Assembly: GCA_026002935.1 (NCBI GenBank)
Contig: BPGH01000001.1
Location: 545,965-609,964, forward strand
Direction: 5' to 3'
DNA length: 64,000 nt
Source: Acidimicrobiia bacterium
GTDB taxonomy: Bacteria; Actinomycetota; Acidimicrobiia; IMCC26256; PALSA-610
Shown in pieces: positions 34,628 through 43,521 of the stretch (positions are counted from its first letter, which is position 1; each line of letters opens with the position of its first letter). Both the position numbers and the translations under genes were made by a program. The notes below the pieces were generated by a model. The model was not told the origin of the DNA, did not search any database, and saw only the letters and a list, made by a program, of their open reading frames with translations.

Positions 34628-35524
34628 ATGGAGCTCGCGGGGAGGCTGGCGGTCGTGACCGGCGGCGGGTCGGGGATGGGACGGGAGCTGGTGGTGCAGC
34701 TCGCGGCGGCCGGGTGCTCGGTCGCGTCCTGCGACGTCGACCGGGACCGGCTCGACGAGGCGGTGCGGGCCGCGCAGGCCGGCGCGCCCGCCGGCGTGCG
34801 CGTCACGGCCCACACCTGCGACGTCGCCGACGAGGCGCAGGTGCTGCGCTTCCGTGACGAGGTGCTCGCGGCCCACCGAGCCGAGACGGTGCAGCTCCTG
34901 TTCAACAACGCGGGGATCGGGGGCGGCGGGAGCTTCGTCGCCGACCCGCGTGAGGAGTGGGAGCGCGTGTTCGCGATCGACTGGTGGGGCGTATACCACT
35001 GCTGCCGGGCGTTCGTGCCGCTGCTGGTCGCGAGCGACGAGGCGTACCTGGTGAACACGAGCAGCGTCAACGGCTTCTGGGCCGCGCTCGGGCCGGGCCT
35101 GCCGCACACCGCGTACAGCACCGCGAAGTTCGCGGTGAAGGGATTCAGCGAGGCGCTCATCACCGACTTCCGCATGAACGCGCCCCACGTCCGCGTGGCG
35201 GTCGTGATGCCCGGTCACATCGGCACCGACGTCGTCGCCAACAGCGCGCGGATCCTGCGCGACGCCCGGGGCGGCGAGCTGAGCGAGGAGGAGGCCCGGG
35301 CGTTCGACGCGATGGTCGGCACCGTCTCCGAGACGTTCAAGCGCGGCGCGCCGGTCGACGCCGCCCGGGCGGCGACGATCATCCTCGACGGCGTCCGGGC
35401 CGACCGCTGGCGGATCCTCGTCGGCGACGACGCGCACCGCCTCGACGAGCTGGTGCGCGCCGATCCCGAGCGCGCGTACGAGCCCGGCGGCCCGGCGATG
35501 CCGACGTTGTTCCAGGCACCCTGA
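34628..35524 (+). CDS. short-chain dehydrogenase/reductase
   Basis: A 298-residue classical SDR, an NAD(P)-dependent oxidoreductase. Motifs are the cofactor loop VVTGGGSGMGRELVVQL, acidic CDVDRDR (suggesting NAD), the HTCDVADEAQV strand, NNAGIGGGG, the catalytic Ser in VNTSSVNGFW, and YSTAKFAVKGFSEAL with Tyr and Lys. The C-terminal extension after residue 220, with a helix SEEEARAFDAMVGTVSETFK, matches the longer SDRs often found near acyl-CoA or steroid genes. The ATG at 34628 has GGGAGGAACGGG upstream. It is convergent with mmsA and otherwise alone. Confidence 0.88.
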   Translation: MELAGRLAVVTGGGSGMGRELVVQLAAAGCSVASCDVDRDRLDEAVRAAQAGAPAGVRVTAHTCDVADEAQVLRFRDEVLAAHRAETVQLLFNNAGIGGGGSFVADPREEWERVFAIDWWGVYHCCRAFVPLLVASDEAYLVNTSSVNGFWAALGPGLPHTAYSTAKFAVKGFSEALITDFRMNAPHVRVAVVMPGHIGTDVVANSARILRDARGGELSEEEARAFDAMVGTVSETFKRGAPVDAARAATIILDGVRADRWRILVGDDAHRLDELVRADPERAYEPGGPAMPTLFQAP

Positions 35525-35536
35525 CCCGGCGCGCGA

Positions 35537-37057
35537 TCAGCGGGTGCGCGGGAACCCGAGGTCGACCGCGGACGTCGCCGGGTCCGGCCAGCGGGCCGTG
35601 ACGACCTTGGTGCGCGTGTAGAAGTCGATGCCCGCGGGGCCGTAGATCGCCGTGTCGCCGAACAGTGACTGCTTCCAGCCGCCGAAGCTGTAGTACGCGA
35701 CGGGGACCGGGATCGGGACGTTCACGCCCACCATGCCGCACACCACGTCGAACTCGAAGGCGCGTGCCGCGCCGCCGTCGCGGGTGAAGATCGCACAGCC
35801 GTTGCCGTACGGGTTGTCGTTCACGAGCCGGATCGCCTCGTCGTAGGTACCGGCGCGCACGACGGAGAGCACCGGCCCGAAGATCTCGTCGTCGTAGACC
35901 TTCATCCCGGGCCGCACGTGGTCGACGAGGGACGCGCCGAGGAAGAACCCGTCCCCGGCGAAGCGGTGCTCGCGCCCGTCGACCACGACCGTGGCCCCTT
36001 CCGCCGCCGCGGCGTCGAGGTACGACGCGACCCGGTCGCGGTGCTCACGGGTGATCAGCGGGCCCATCTCCGACTCGGGGTCGTCGGCCGGGCCGATGCG
36101 CAGCGCCCGCAGGCGCCGGGCGACCGCGTCCACCAGCGGGTCGGCGACGGCGCCGACGGCCACCAGCACCGAGACCGCCATGCAGCGCTCGCCGGCCGAA
36201 CCGTAGGCGGCCGACACCGCGGCGTCGGCCGCGACGTCGACGTCGGCGTCGGGCAGGACGACCATGTGGTTCTTCGCGCCCCCGAGCGCCTGCACCCGCT
36301 TGCCGTTCGCCGTGCCGGTCACGTACACGTGGCGTGCGACGGGTGTCGAGCCGACGAAGCTCACCGCCGCGACGTCGGGGTGCGCGAGCAGCCGGTCCAC
36401 CGCGACCGCGTCGCCCTGCACCACGTTGAACACCCCGTCGGGCAGGCCCGCCTCCGCGAGCAGCTCGGCGAGCAACAGCGACACCGTCGGGTCCTTCTCG
36501 CTCGGCTTGAGCACGAAGGTGTTGCCGCACGCGATCGCGTTGGTGAGCATCCACAGCGGCACCATCGCCGGGAAGTTGAACGGCGTGATGCCCGCGACGA
36601 CGCCGAGCGGCTGGCGCACCGAGTGCACGTCGACGTCGGTCGCCGCCTGTTCGGAGTACGCGCCCTTCAACAGGGCGGGGATCCCGCACGCGAACTCCAC
36701 GTTCTCGATGCCGCGCGCGAGCTCGCCGGCGGCGTCCGCGCGCACCTTGCCGTGCTCGGACGAGATCACGGCCGCGATCTCCGCCCGGTGCTCGTCGAGC
36801 AGGTGGCGGAACCGGAACATGATCTCGGCGCGCCGCGACAGCGACGACCGCCGCCAGGCGGGGAACGCCTCGGCGGCCGCGGCGACCGCGTCGTCGACCT
36901 CGCCGGCGGTCGCGAGCCCGACGCTCGCCTGCACCCGGCCCGTGGCCGGGTCGTACACCGGCAGCGCCCGGCCCGACGCCGACGGGACCCGCTTGCCGCC
37001 GATCCAGTGGTCGATCCTCCGGGCCCCGTCCGGGCCCGGCCCGCTCACGCCCGCCAT
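35537..37057 (-). CDS. mmsA: methylmalonate-semialdehyde dehydrogenase (CoA-acylating)
   Basis: A 506-residue aldehyde dehydrogenase of the MmsA/IolA type, converting methylmalonate or malonate semialdehyde with CoA and NAD+ to propionyl- or acetyl-CoA in valine or inositol breakdown. Diagnostic pieces are DHWIGGKRVPSASGRALPVY, GIENVEFACGIPALLKGAYS, GITPFNFPAMVPLWMLTNAI, SFVGSTPVARHVYVTGTANG, the nucleophile region GSAGERCMAVSVLV and NPYGNGCAIFTRDGGAAR. The usual Glu of class ALDHs is replaced by Asn in GGAKNH, as expected for this CoA-acylating group. I use the ATG at 37057. It lies 17 bases after the His-rich membrane protein gene on the same strand. Confidence 0.93.
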   Translation of the reverse strand: MAGVSGPGPDGARRIDHWIGGKRVPSASGRALPVYDPATGRVQASVGLATAGEVDDAVAAAAEAFPAWRRSSLSRRAEIMFRFRHLLDEHRAEIAAVISSEHGKVRADAAGELARGIENVEFACGIPALLKGAYSEQAATDVDVHSVRQPLGVVAGITPFNFPAMVPLWMLTNAIACGNTFVLKPSEKDPTVSLLLAELLAEAGLPDGVFNVVQGDAVAVDRLLAHPDVAAVSFVGSTPVARHVYVTGTANGKRVQALGGAKNHMVVLPDADVDVAADAAVSAAYGSAGERCMAVSVLVAVGAVADPLVDAVARRLRALRIGPADDPESEMGPLITREHRDRVASYLDAAAAEGATVVVDGREHRFAGDGFFLGASLVDHVRPGMKVYDDEIFGPVLSVVRAGTYDEAIRLVNDNPYGNGCAIFTRDGGAARAFEFDVVCGMVGVNVPIPVPVAYYSFGGWKQSLFGDTAIYGPAGIDFYTRTKVVTARWPDPATSAVDLGFPRTR

Positions 37058-37073
37058 GCCCGGGCGGTCCGGG

Positions 37074-38288
37074 TCAGTGTGATCCGTGCGCGTGGTCGCA
37101 CAGCCGCTCCTCACCCTCGGCGATCTGGCCCCCTGCGACCCCTTCCAGCGCGGCGAACGGACCGCAACGGTGGGGGACGATCCAGACGTGGATCATGGGG
37201 GCGGTGAACTTCTGCAACGGGGCCGGACAGGATCCGTCCGGGCGCGTGAAGCCCGCGACGGTCCCCTCGGGCCTGAAGCAGAGGTCGTTGTGGACGTGCC
37301 ACTGCGTGAGCTTGCCGCCGATGTCGGGCACGTCGTCGAGCGTCTTGTCGGGCTCGAGCATGTACATCGCGGCGACGAGCCGCTTGCCGCCCGACGGGTC
37401 GCGCTGGTACACGACCGACTCGGGATGGTCCGGGTCGAGGATCCGGCCGTCGTCGAACAGCGCCTGGTTGACGTAGTGCTCGTACCCGGTCACGCCGTCG
37501 CCGATGGACCGGTACCCGTTCGCCTCCGCGACCGCCGGGTCGGCGAACTTCGGGAGCCGCAGCAGCGTCACCGCGATCAGGTTCTCGGCTCGTGCCTGCT
37601 GCTCGGGCGTGACGCCCTCGACGCCGCCGAGGTCGATCGGCCGGTTCGGGTCGTACGGCACGGGTGCGACCGCCGCCGCACCCTCGCCGGCGGTGCTGCC
37701 CGCGTGGTCGTGGCCGGGGGTCGCCGGGTCGGCGCCGTGCGCGTGTGCGTCGCCCCCGGCGTGTGAGTGGCCGCCGGCCGAGACCATGGCGGGGGTGACG
37801 ACGAGTGCGGTGACGGCCGCGAGGGTGACGAGCGCCGGCCGGGGCAGGCGCGACGCGCCCGTTCGCGGTCGCGGGTGCACGACGGCGGTGAACGCCCCGG
37901 CGGCGGCGAGCGCGGCCAGGACCGCGGCGGTCGTGTCGGCGAGCTGGGGGTCCTCGGCGGTCTCGAGGCCGTCGACGAACGCGATGCCGCTCGCCTTCGC
38001 GAGGAACCAGCCGCCGACCGCGACCGCGTTGGCGGCGCCCCCCAACGCGCAGGCGAGGCGGCCCGGGCCGGTGAGCGCCACCGCCCCCCAACCGAGCTGC
38101 ACGGCCGCGAGGAGGGCGAACGCGACCGCGGCCGCGCGGTGTTCGCCGTGCACCCCGACCGCGGTCGCGTGGATGGCGCCCGCGCCGATCGACGCGAACG
38201 CGGCGACGGTGAGCGCCGCCGACGCGTTCGCCGCGCCGATCGCGGTGCCGGGGTGACCGGCGGGACCCGATGCGACCGCGGTCGTCAT
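37074..38288 (-). CDS. membrane protein with His-rich linker and WHxH domain
   Basis: A 404-residue protein of a family I cannot name. About five hydrophobic segments fill residues 20-175 (for example AVAFALLAAVQLGWGAVAL and LVTLAAVTALVVTPAMVSAG). A histidine-rich linker follows (HSHAGGDAHAHGAD, GHDHAG), then a probably extracytoplasmic domain with GYRSIGDGVTGYEHYVNQAL, RILDPDHPESVVYQRD, KRLVAAMYMLEP, LTQWHVHNDLCF and APMIHVWIVPHRCGPFA. The end is again His-rich (LCDHAHGSH). The same domain recurs in the gene at 57513-58421. Many His and two candidate Cys suggest metal binding, but that is inference. GAGGGGGG precedes its ATG; mmsA follows closely. Confidence 0.75.
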   Translation of the reverse strand: MTTAVASGPAGHPGTAIGAANASAALTVAAFASIGAGAIHATAVGVHGEHRAAAVAFALLAAVQLGWGAVALTGPGRLACALGGAANAVAVGGWFLAKASGIAFVDGLETAEDPQLADTTAAVLAALAAAGAFTAVVHPRPRTGASRLPRPALVTLAAVTALVVTPAMVSAGGHSHAGGDAHAHGADPATPGHDHAGSTAGEGAAAVAPVPYDPNRPIDLGGVEGVTPEQQARAENLIAVTLLRLPKFADPAVAEANGYRSIGDGVTGYEHYVNQALFDDGRILDPDHPESVVYQRDPSGGKRLVAAMYMLEPDKTLDDVPDIGGKLTQWHVHNDLCFRPEGTVAGFTRPDGSCPAPLQKFTAPMIHVWIVPHRCGPFAALEGVAGGQIAEGEERLCDHAHGSH

Positions 38289-38486
38289 GACACCCCCCTC
38301 GTGCGGCCGGGGGCCGCCACCACGGGGCGAGGGTACCCCGGATCCGGCCCGGCCGGTCCGGCGCCGTCCCCGGGCGGTGCCACGGCGGTCCGGCCGCCGC
38401 GGGCGGCACGCTCGCCGTGCGGGCGCGTGCGGCCGCGGCGCGCGGGGGTAGCGTCACGGCGTCCCGCACGGGGCGGAGGAGCGCAC

Positions 38487-39329
38487 GTGACCGAGACGGA
38501 CGGCGACGGGCCCGCGCCGCGGCGGGCCCGCGGCCCGGCGCGCGACGTGGTGCCGATCCTGATGTACCACTCGGTCGGTGACCGGGCGCCGGGTTCGACG
38601 CGCGCGTGGACGCACTCGCCCGCCGTGCTGCGCTCACACCTCGGGGTCGTGACCGGCGAGGGCTACGAGCCCCTGACCGTGTCGGAGTACCTCGCGGCGC
38701 GGCGCGGCGCCCGCCCGTTGCCGGAGCGCGCCGTCGTCGTGACGTTCGACGACGGCTACCGCGACTTCGCGACCGAGGCGCTCGGCCTCCTCGCGGCGGC
38801 GCGCGTGCCCGTGACGCTCTACGTCACCAGCGCGTACATCGGCGGCCACGCCGGCTGGCGCCGCCCCGACGCGCGGCTGCCGATGCTCTCGGCCCGTGAG
38901 CTCGCCGGGCTGCCCGCGGACCTCGTCGAGGTCGGCGCGCACGGGCACACGCACGTCAAGCTCGACACCGTGCCCGTCGAGGCCGCGCGCGACGAGATCC
39001 GCCGCAGCAAGGCGACCCTGGAGGACGCGATGGGCCGTGAGGTGCTCACCTTCGCGTACCCGCACGGCTGCCACGACGCGGCGGTCCGGCGCCTCGTGCG
39101 CGAGGAGGGGTTCGCGGGTGCCTGCGCGGTCGGCCACGCGTTGAGCTGGTCCGGTGACGACGACTACGCGCTCGCGCGCGTGATCGTCGCCCCCGATCTT
39201 CGCCCGCGCGACCTGTCGGCGGTGCTGCGCGGCGTCGCGCTCGCGCGCGCGGGGGAGCGGACGCCGCTGCGGGCGAGGGCGTGGCGGCTCCGGTCGCGGC
39301 TTCGCGCCCGGCTGCGGACGCGCCGTTGA
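38487..39329 (+). CDS. polysaccharide deacetylase family protein
   Basis: A 280-residue NodB-homology (carbohydrate esterase 4) protein that removes acetyl groups from N-acetylated sugars. Motif 1 is VVVTFDDGYRDFATEALGLL, motif 2 the zinc ligands in EVGAHGHTHVKLDTV, and a later LTFAYPHGCHDAAVRRL gives the active-site groove. It begins VPILMYHSVGDRAPG. There is no signal peptide, and the last 35 residues are Arg-rich (LRARAWRLRSRLRARLRTRR), so location is unclear. The GTG at 38487 has GGAGGAG upstream; TAGCGT near 38448 may be its -10. It may act on cell-wall or capsular glycan. Confidence 0.87.
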   Translation: MTETDGDGPAPRRARGPARDVVPILMYHSVGDRAPGSTRAWTHSPAVLRSHLGVVTGEGYEPLTVSEYLAARRGARPLPERAVVVTFDDGYRDFATEALGLLAAARVPVTLYVTSAYIGGHAGWRRPDARLPMLSARELAGLPADLVEVGAHGHTHVKLDTVPVEAARDEIRRSKATLEDAMGREVLTFAYPHGCHDAAVRRLVREEGFAGACAVGHALSWSGDDDYALARVIVAPDLRPRDLSAVLRGVALARAGERTPLRARAWRLRSRLRARLRTRR

Positions 39330-39442
39330 GCGCGGCGCGTCGGCGCCGGGCGCGCGGTGCTCGTCCCGTGGCCTGCCGGGCCTTGACCGTGGCGTGCCGG
39401 GCCGGTCACGATCGGGCCGCGCCGCCGGAACCGGGGGGTCCC

Positions 39443-40324
39443 ATGCGCGTGATGCGCCGCCGTCTGCTCGTGCTCGTCGCCGCCGTCGCGCTCGCGTCCG
39501 CGGCGTGCACTCCCTACCTCACGCCCTCGGGGCCCGCACCCCTGCGCTACCGCGACCAGGTCTTCTCCGGGGTGACCAAGACGGCCGACGTCGTCTACGG
39601 CAGTGCCCCCGACCAGCAGGGGCGCACCGTGACGTTGCGGCTCGACGTGTACGAACCGACGGGCGACCGCGTGGTCGCGCGGCCGGCGATCGTGTGGGTG
39701 CACGGCGGCGGGTTCTCCGGGGGCGACAAGACGTCGCCGGAGATCGTCGACCAGGCGAACACCTTCGCCCGCATGGGCTACCTCAACGTCTCGATCGCGT
39801 ACCGGCTGGCGCCGGGCGGGTGCAGCGCCGCCGCACCGACGGCCTCCTGCCTGCGCGCGATCGTCGACGCGCAGCACGATGCGCAAGCCGCCGTCCGATT
39901 CCTGCGCGCGAACGCCGCGAGGTACCGGGTCGACCCGGCCCGCATCGCGATCGCCGGCACCTCCGCCGGCGCGATCACCGCGCTCAACGTCGGCTTCAAC
40001 GCGACCGATCCCGGTTCCAGCGGGAACCCGGGGTACTCGTCGGCGGTCGGGGCCGCGGTGTCGCTGTCGGGGGCGAAGATCCTCGGTACGGCCGACGCGG
40101 CCGACGCGCCGAGCCTGCTGTTCCACGGCACGGTCGATCCGCTCGTCCCCTACCAGTGGGCACGCAACACCGTCGACGCGGCGCACGCCGCGGGGTTGCG
40201 GTCCTACCTCACGACGTGGGAGGGCGAGGGGCACGTGCCCTACGTCTCCCACCGCGGCGAGATCATCTCCCAGACCCGCAACTTCCTCTACTGGGAGCTG
40301 GATCTCGCCGACGCGGCGCGGTGA
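39443..40324 (+). CDS. lipoprotein alpha/beta-hydrolase (esterase/lipase-like)
   Basis: A 293-residue exported serine esterase of the hormone-sensitive-lipase/BD-FAE type. An Arg-rich start (RVMRRR) and hydrophobic stretch LLVLVAAVALASAAC form a lipoprotein signal with lipidation at Cys22 or nearby. The oxyanion motif is VWVHGGGFSGGDK, the nucleophile Ser lies in IAGTSAGAITALN, the acid Asp in FHGTVDPLVPYQW and the His in EGEGHVPYV. It should hydrolyse ester bonds of small or acylated substrates outside the membrane. The start ATG at 39443 follows a GGGGGG run. Confidence 0.88.
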   Translation: MRVMRRRLLVLVAAVALASAACTPYLTPSGPAPLRYRDQVFSGVTKTADVVYGSAPDQQGRTVTLRLDVYEPTGDRVVARPAIVWVHGGGFSGGDKTSPEIVDQANTFARMGYLNVSIAYRLAPGGCSAAAPTASCLRAIVDAQHDAQAAVRFLRANAARYRVDPARIAIAGTSAGAITALNVGFNATDPGSSGNPGYSSAVGAAVSLSGAKILGTADAADAPSLLFHGTVDPLVPYQWARNTVDAAHAAGLRSYLTTWEGEGHVPYVSHRGEIISQTRNFLYWELDLADAAR

Positions 40325-40340
40325 CGGCCCGCGCTGCCGG

Positions 40341-42272
40341 TCAGCGCAGCTCGTAGTCGCCGGGGTCGGGCACGCGGGTGCGCTGCCAGTACTCCAGCAG
40401 CGAGAACGGCCAGTTCTGGCTGATGCGCCCGGTGGCGCTCTTGTACCAGGTGTTCACGCTGGACGCGCCCCACGCCATCCGGGCGTTCTGAGCGTCGACC
40501 GCCTCGTTGTACGCGTCGTGCACGTCACGCCGCACGTCCATCGACCGGCAGCCGCGCTCGAGGAGCATCCGCACGCTCTCGACGATGTAGTGCGCCTCGC
40601 ACTCCGAGAAGTAGATGATGCTGCCGTTGACGACGATGTTGGTGTTCGGGCCGTACATCAGGAAGAGGTTCGGGAACCCCGGCACCGTCAGGCCCAGGTA
40701 CGCGCGGGCGTCGGGCCCCCAGGTCTCGTGCAGGTCGGCGCCGCCGCGCCCGCGGATCCGCATCGGGACGAGGAAGTTCGACGCCTGGAAGCCCGTCCCG
40801 TAGATCAGCACGTCGAGCTGGTACTCGACCCCGTCGCACGTCCGCACGCCCTTCTCGGTGATCTCGGCGATCGGCTCGGTCACCAGCCGGACGTTCTCGC
40901 GCGCCAGCGCGGCCGGGTAGACGCCGTTGTCCAGGACGATGCGCTTCGCGATCGGCGGGTACCGCGGGACGACCTTCTCGAACAGCGCGTCGTCCGGGAA
41001 CGAGGCGCGCAGGTAGGCGGTGAGGAACTCGCGCACGACGTCGTTGGCGGCGCTCACCGACCGGTCGCGGTGCTCCCACTCGGGGTCGACGACGGCCGCC
41101 GGGAGCAGGCCCTCGTGCATCCGCCAGAAGATCCAGAGGCGGTTCCAGTGCGCGTAGTCGGGGACGTGGCGCAGGAGCCAGCGGACGCCCTCGGGGAGCT
41201 CCGCCTGGTAGTTGGGCACCGGGAGCAGCCACGGCGGCGTGCGCTGGAACACCACCAGCTCGCCCGCGACCTGCGCGACGGGCGGGATGAACTGCGCCGC
41301 GCTGGCGCCGGTGCCGATGACCCCGACCCGGCGGCCCGCGAGCTCGACCGTGTCGTCCCACTCCGCCGAGTGGAAGGCGGGGCCCGCGAAGGTGTCCCGG
41401 CCGGGGATGTCGGGGAACTTCGGGCGGTTGAGCTGGCCGACGGCGCTCACGAGGGCCTGGAAGCGGTGGGTCTCGACGGCACCGCCGGCGGTGGCGACGC
41501 GCACCGTCCAGCACTGCTCGGAGTCGTCCCAGTCCGCGCCCAGCACCTCGGTCCCGAACCGGATCCGGTCGCGCAGGCCGAAGTGGTCCACGCACGACCG
41601 GAAGTAGTCGAGGAGCACGGCCTGCGTCGAGTAGTAGCCGGGCCATTCGTCGGTCTGCGCGAACGAGTAGCTGTAGAGGTGGTTGGGCACGTCCACGCGA
41701 CAGCCCGGGTACCGGTTCTCCCACCAGGTCCCGCCCACCTCGGGGTTCTTCTCGAACACGACGAACGGCACGCCCGCCTGGTCGAGCCGGTGCGCCGCGG
41801 CGATCCCCGACATCCCGGCGCCCACGATCGCGACCGTGAAGGGGACGCCGGGCGCGACGTCGTCCTTGTGCCACCGGGGGGCGCGGTGGTCGCGGCCGCC
41901 CAGGGCGAGCTCCTCCTCGAGCAGGCGGAAGTAGTCGTCGTCGAGCCCGCCGCCGACGAGGAAGTCGATCGCGGCGCGCAGCCGGCCCTCGTCGGGCGGG
42001 GGCGCGGCGACGCACCCGCCGTCGCGGTAGCGGGCGAGCGCCCGCACCACCTCCTCCCGGGCCGCGGCGGCCGTCGCGGGGGAGATGCCCGCGTCGGGGT
42101 CGAGGAACTGGCTGGGGTCGGGCCGGAACTCCTCCCGCAGCAGCGTACGGTCGCCGGTCAGGGTCGCGACCGCCACCAGCAACGCCGGCAGGTCCGCCTG
42201 CGCGACCGCGGCGCGGATCTCGTCGTCGGTCGTGGTGGGGGGGATCGCCTCGGGTCCGGCCTCGAGCCGCAT
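40341..42272 (-). CDS. type I Baeyer-Villiger monooxygenase-like flavoprotein
   Basis: A 643-residue FAD/NADPH monooxygenase that inserts oxygen next to a ketone. The FAD Rossmann motif is VAIVGAGMSGIAAAHRLDQA, the NADPH motif VGVIGTGASAAQFIPPVAQV, and between them the Baeyer-Villiger fingerprint FAGPAFHSAEW fits FxGxxxHxxxW. VGGTWWENRYPGCRVDVPNH and IYGTGFQASNFLVP are also typical. The first 130 residues (TTDDEIRAAVAQADLPALL and on) are an extra helical domain present in the longer branch, as in some steroid and aryl ketone enzymes. It starts at ATG 42272, six bases after GACGAT, leaderless style. Confidence 0.92.
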   Translation of the reverse strand: MRLEAGPEAIPPTTTDDEIRAAVAQADLPALLVAVATLTGDRTLLREEFRPDPSQFLDPDAGISPATAAAAREEVVRALARYRDGGCVAAPPPDEGRLRAAIDFLVGGGLDDDYFRLLEEELALGGRDHRAPRWHKDDVAPGVPFTVAIVGAGMSGIAAAHRLDQAGVPFVVFEKNPEVGGTWWENRYPGCRVDVPNHLYSYSFAQTDEWPGYYSTQAVLLDYFRSCVDHFGLRDRIRFGTEVLGADWDDSEQCWTVRVATAGGAVETHRFQALVSAVGQLNRPKFPDIPGRDTFAGPAFHSAEWDDTVELAGRRVGVIGTGASAAQFIPPVAQVAGELVVFQRTPPWLLPVPNYQAELPEGVRWLLRHVPDYAHWNRLWIFWRMHEGLLPAAVVDPEWEHRDRSVSAANDVVREFLTAYLRASFPDDALFEKVVPRYPPIAKRIVLDNGVYPAALARENVRLVTEPIAEITEKGVRTCDGVEYQLDVLIYGTGFQASNFLVPMRIRGRGGADLHETWGPDARAYLGLTVPGFPNLFLMYGPNTNIVVNGSIIYFSECEAHYIVESVRMLLERGCRSMDVRRDVHDAYNEAVDAQNARMAWGASSVNTWYKSATGRISQNWPFSLLEYWQRTRVPDPGDYELR

Positions 42273-42665
42273 GGCGCGATCGTCGCACGTGGGGCGCTCC
42301 CGGGCGAAGTCCGACGGCGGGCCCGCTCGGCGCGCCCGTCGCGCCCCAACCCCCACGCAAACGGTCAGCCCGGCGCGAAACGCCCGGGGGCGCGAGCCAC
42401 GCGCCGGGGCGGCGCTCCCGCGTGTCCCACGCCCGCGGCACCCTGCCGTACGCCGCGCGGGTGCCGGCGCGGCGCGCGGGTGCGAACGCGCGGCATCCGG
42501 GAGGGTGCCGCGCGCGTCGGTGCGACCGCCGCGCCGCACGGGATCGCGCGCACGCCGGTCCCGCGGTGACGCCGGGAGGGTGAGGTGGAAACGAAGGAGA
42601 GAAGGATGTGCGCGCGCCCTGTGGCCATCGGGAGGACTTGCTCGTAGATTTGCTGAGCCCACCCC
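42273..42665. other. 393-base intergenic region between divergent genes
   Basis: It holds the GACGAT -10-like element for the monooxygenase (42279-42284, minus strand) and, towards the right, AAGGAGAGAAGG followed by a 13-codon ORF and TAGATT (42645-42650), a possible -10 for the secreted-protein gene. The middle, about 42290-42560, is repetitive GC-rich sequence in which I see no supported gene. Confidence 0.5.
42606..42647 (+). CDS. possible 13-residue leader peptide
   Basis: A short ORF MCARPVAIGRTCS has a near-perfect Shine-Dalgarno sequence (AAGGAGAGAAGG) directly before its ATG and ends 18 bases before the ATG of the secreted Pro/Thr-rich protein. The strong ribosome binding site is out of keeping with the mostly leaderless neighbours. 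It may be a leader peptide or coincidental; nothing else supports translation. Confidence 0.25.
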   Translation: MCARPVAIGRTCS

Positions 42666-43521
42666 ATGCACACCGCCGACCGGCTCCGCCGCCCCTTCCT
42701 CGTCACCAGCGCCGCGGCCTTCACGGTCGCGGCGGGGGTACCTCGCGCTCGGCGGCATCGCGCACGCGCAGACCGATGACGGGACCGTGGACGTCCAGCT
42801 CGCGGTCGAGACGAGCGAGCAGACCACCGACGCGACGACTCCCGCGCCGGGCCCCGACGAGGCCGGCGCGAGCCCGGCCCCGGACCCGCAGCCCGCGCCC
42901 GCGACCGAGCCCACCGATCCGGGTGCGACGGAACCCGTGACCGACGCGACGACGCCGACCACCACGGCGCCCGAGCCCCCGCCTCCCGACGGCGCGCCCG
43001 CGGTCGCCGACCCGGTCGTCGCGCCCGACGGCGACGGCAACGGCGACGCGGGCGGCGAGCCGGTCGTCGACGAGGCGGTCGTCGCCGCCGGCGAGACCGC
43101 GGCGCGCGAGACGGACGGCACGACGCGCCCGGCGGGTGACGCCGGCGGCGCGAACGGTCCGGCCGCCGGGATCCTGACGTGGTCGATGACGCCGATCGCC
43201 TCGCCCTCGGCGCTGCCTCTCGCGGCCTCCGGGACGCCGCGGGCCGCGCGCGAGCGCGGCGGCCACCACCCCACCCCGCACGTCGCGGGGCCCGGCCAGG
43301 TGAGCCCCGTCGCCGTGGCGGGCCGCGTCGGGTTTCCCGAGGCACCGGTGCGCACCTTCTGGTCACAGATCGGGCACGCCGCGGGCACCTACGGCCCGTG
43401 GCTCGCGCTCTACGGCATCGCGCTCGTGGTCCGCACGGTCGCGAGCTCGGCCGTGCGCGACCAGCGCAACCCGGCGCCGGTCCGGGCGCGTGCGGGCCGC
43501 GTGGGGGTCACGACCCGCTGA
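42666..43521 (+). CDS. secreted Pro/Thr/Asp-rich protein with C-terminal membrane helix, frameshifted as sequenced
   Basis: The first frame from the ATG at 42666 gives a signal-peptide start, MHTADRLRRPFLVTSAAAFT-VAAG. A G5 run at 42734-42738 then shifts the frame; with four G it continues as YLALGGIAHAQTDDGTVDVQ. The middle 120 residues are low-complexity and acidic (PDEAGASPAPDPQPAPATEP, GDGDGNGDAGGEPVVDE). Near the end is a hydrophobic helix, GPWLALYGIALVVRTVASSA, before a basic tail. About 284 residues when repaired. Such architecture fits a cell-surface protein anchored by its C terminus. Its 3' end overlaps the convergent anti-sigma gene by 14 bases. No function is known. Confidence 0.55.

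Noticed and set aside
42608..42940. 110-codon ORF starting inside the 42.6 kb leader region
   Set aside because: The product is Arg/Pro-rich with no motif; it is out of frame with the convincing signal peptide at 42666 and the acidic protein that follows.
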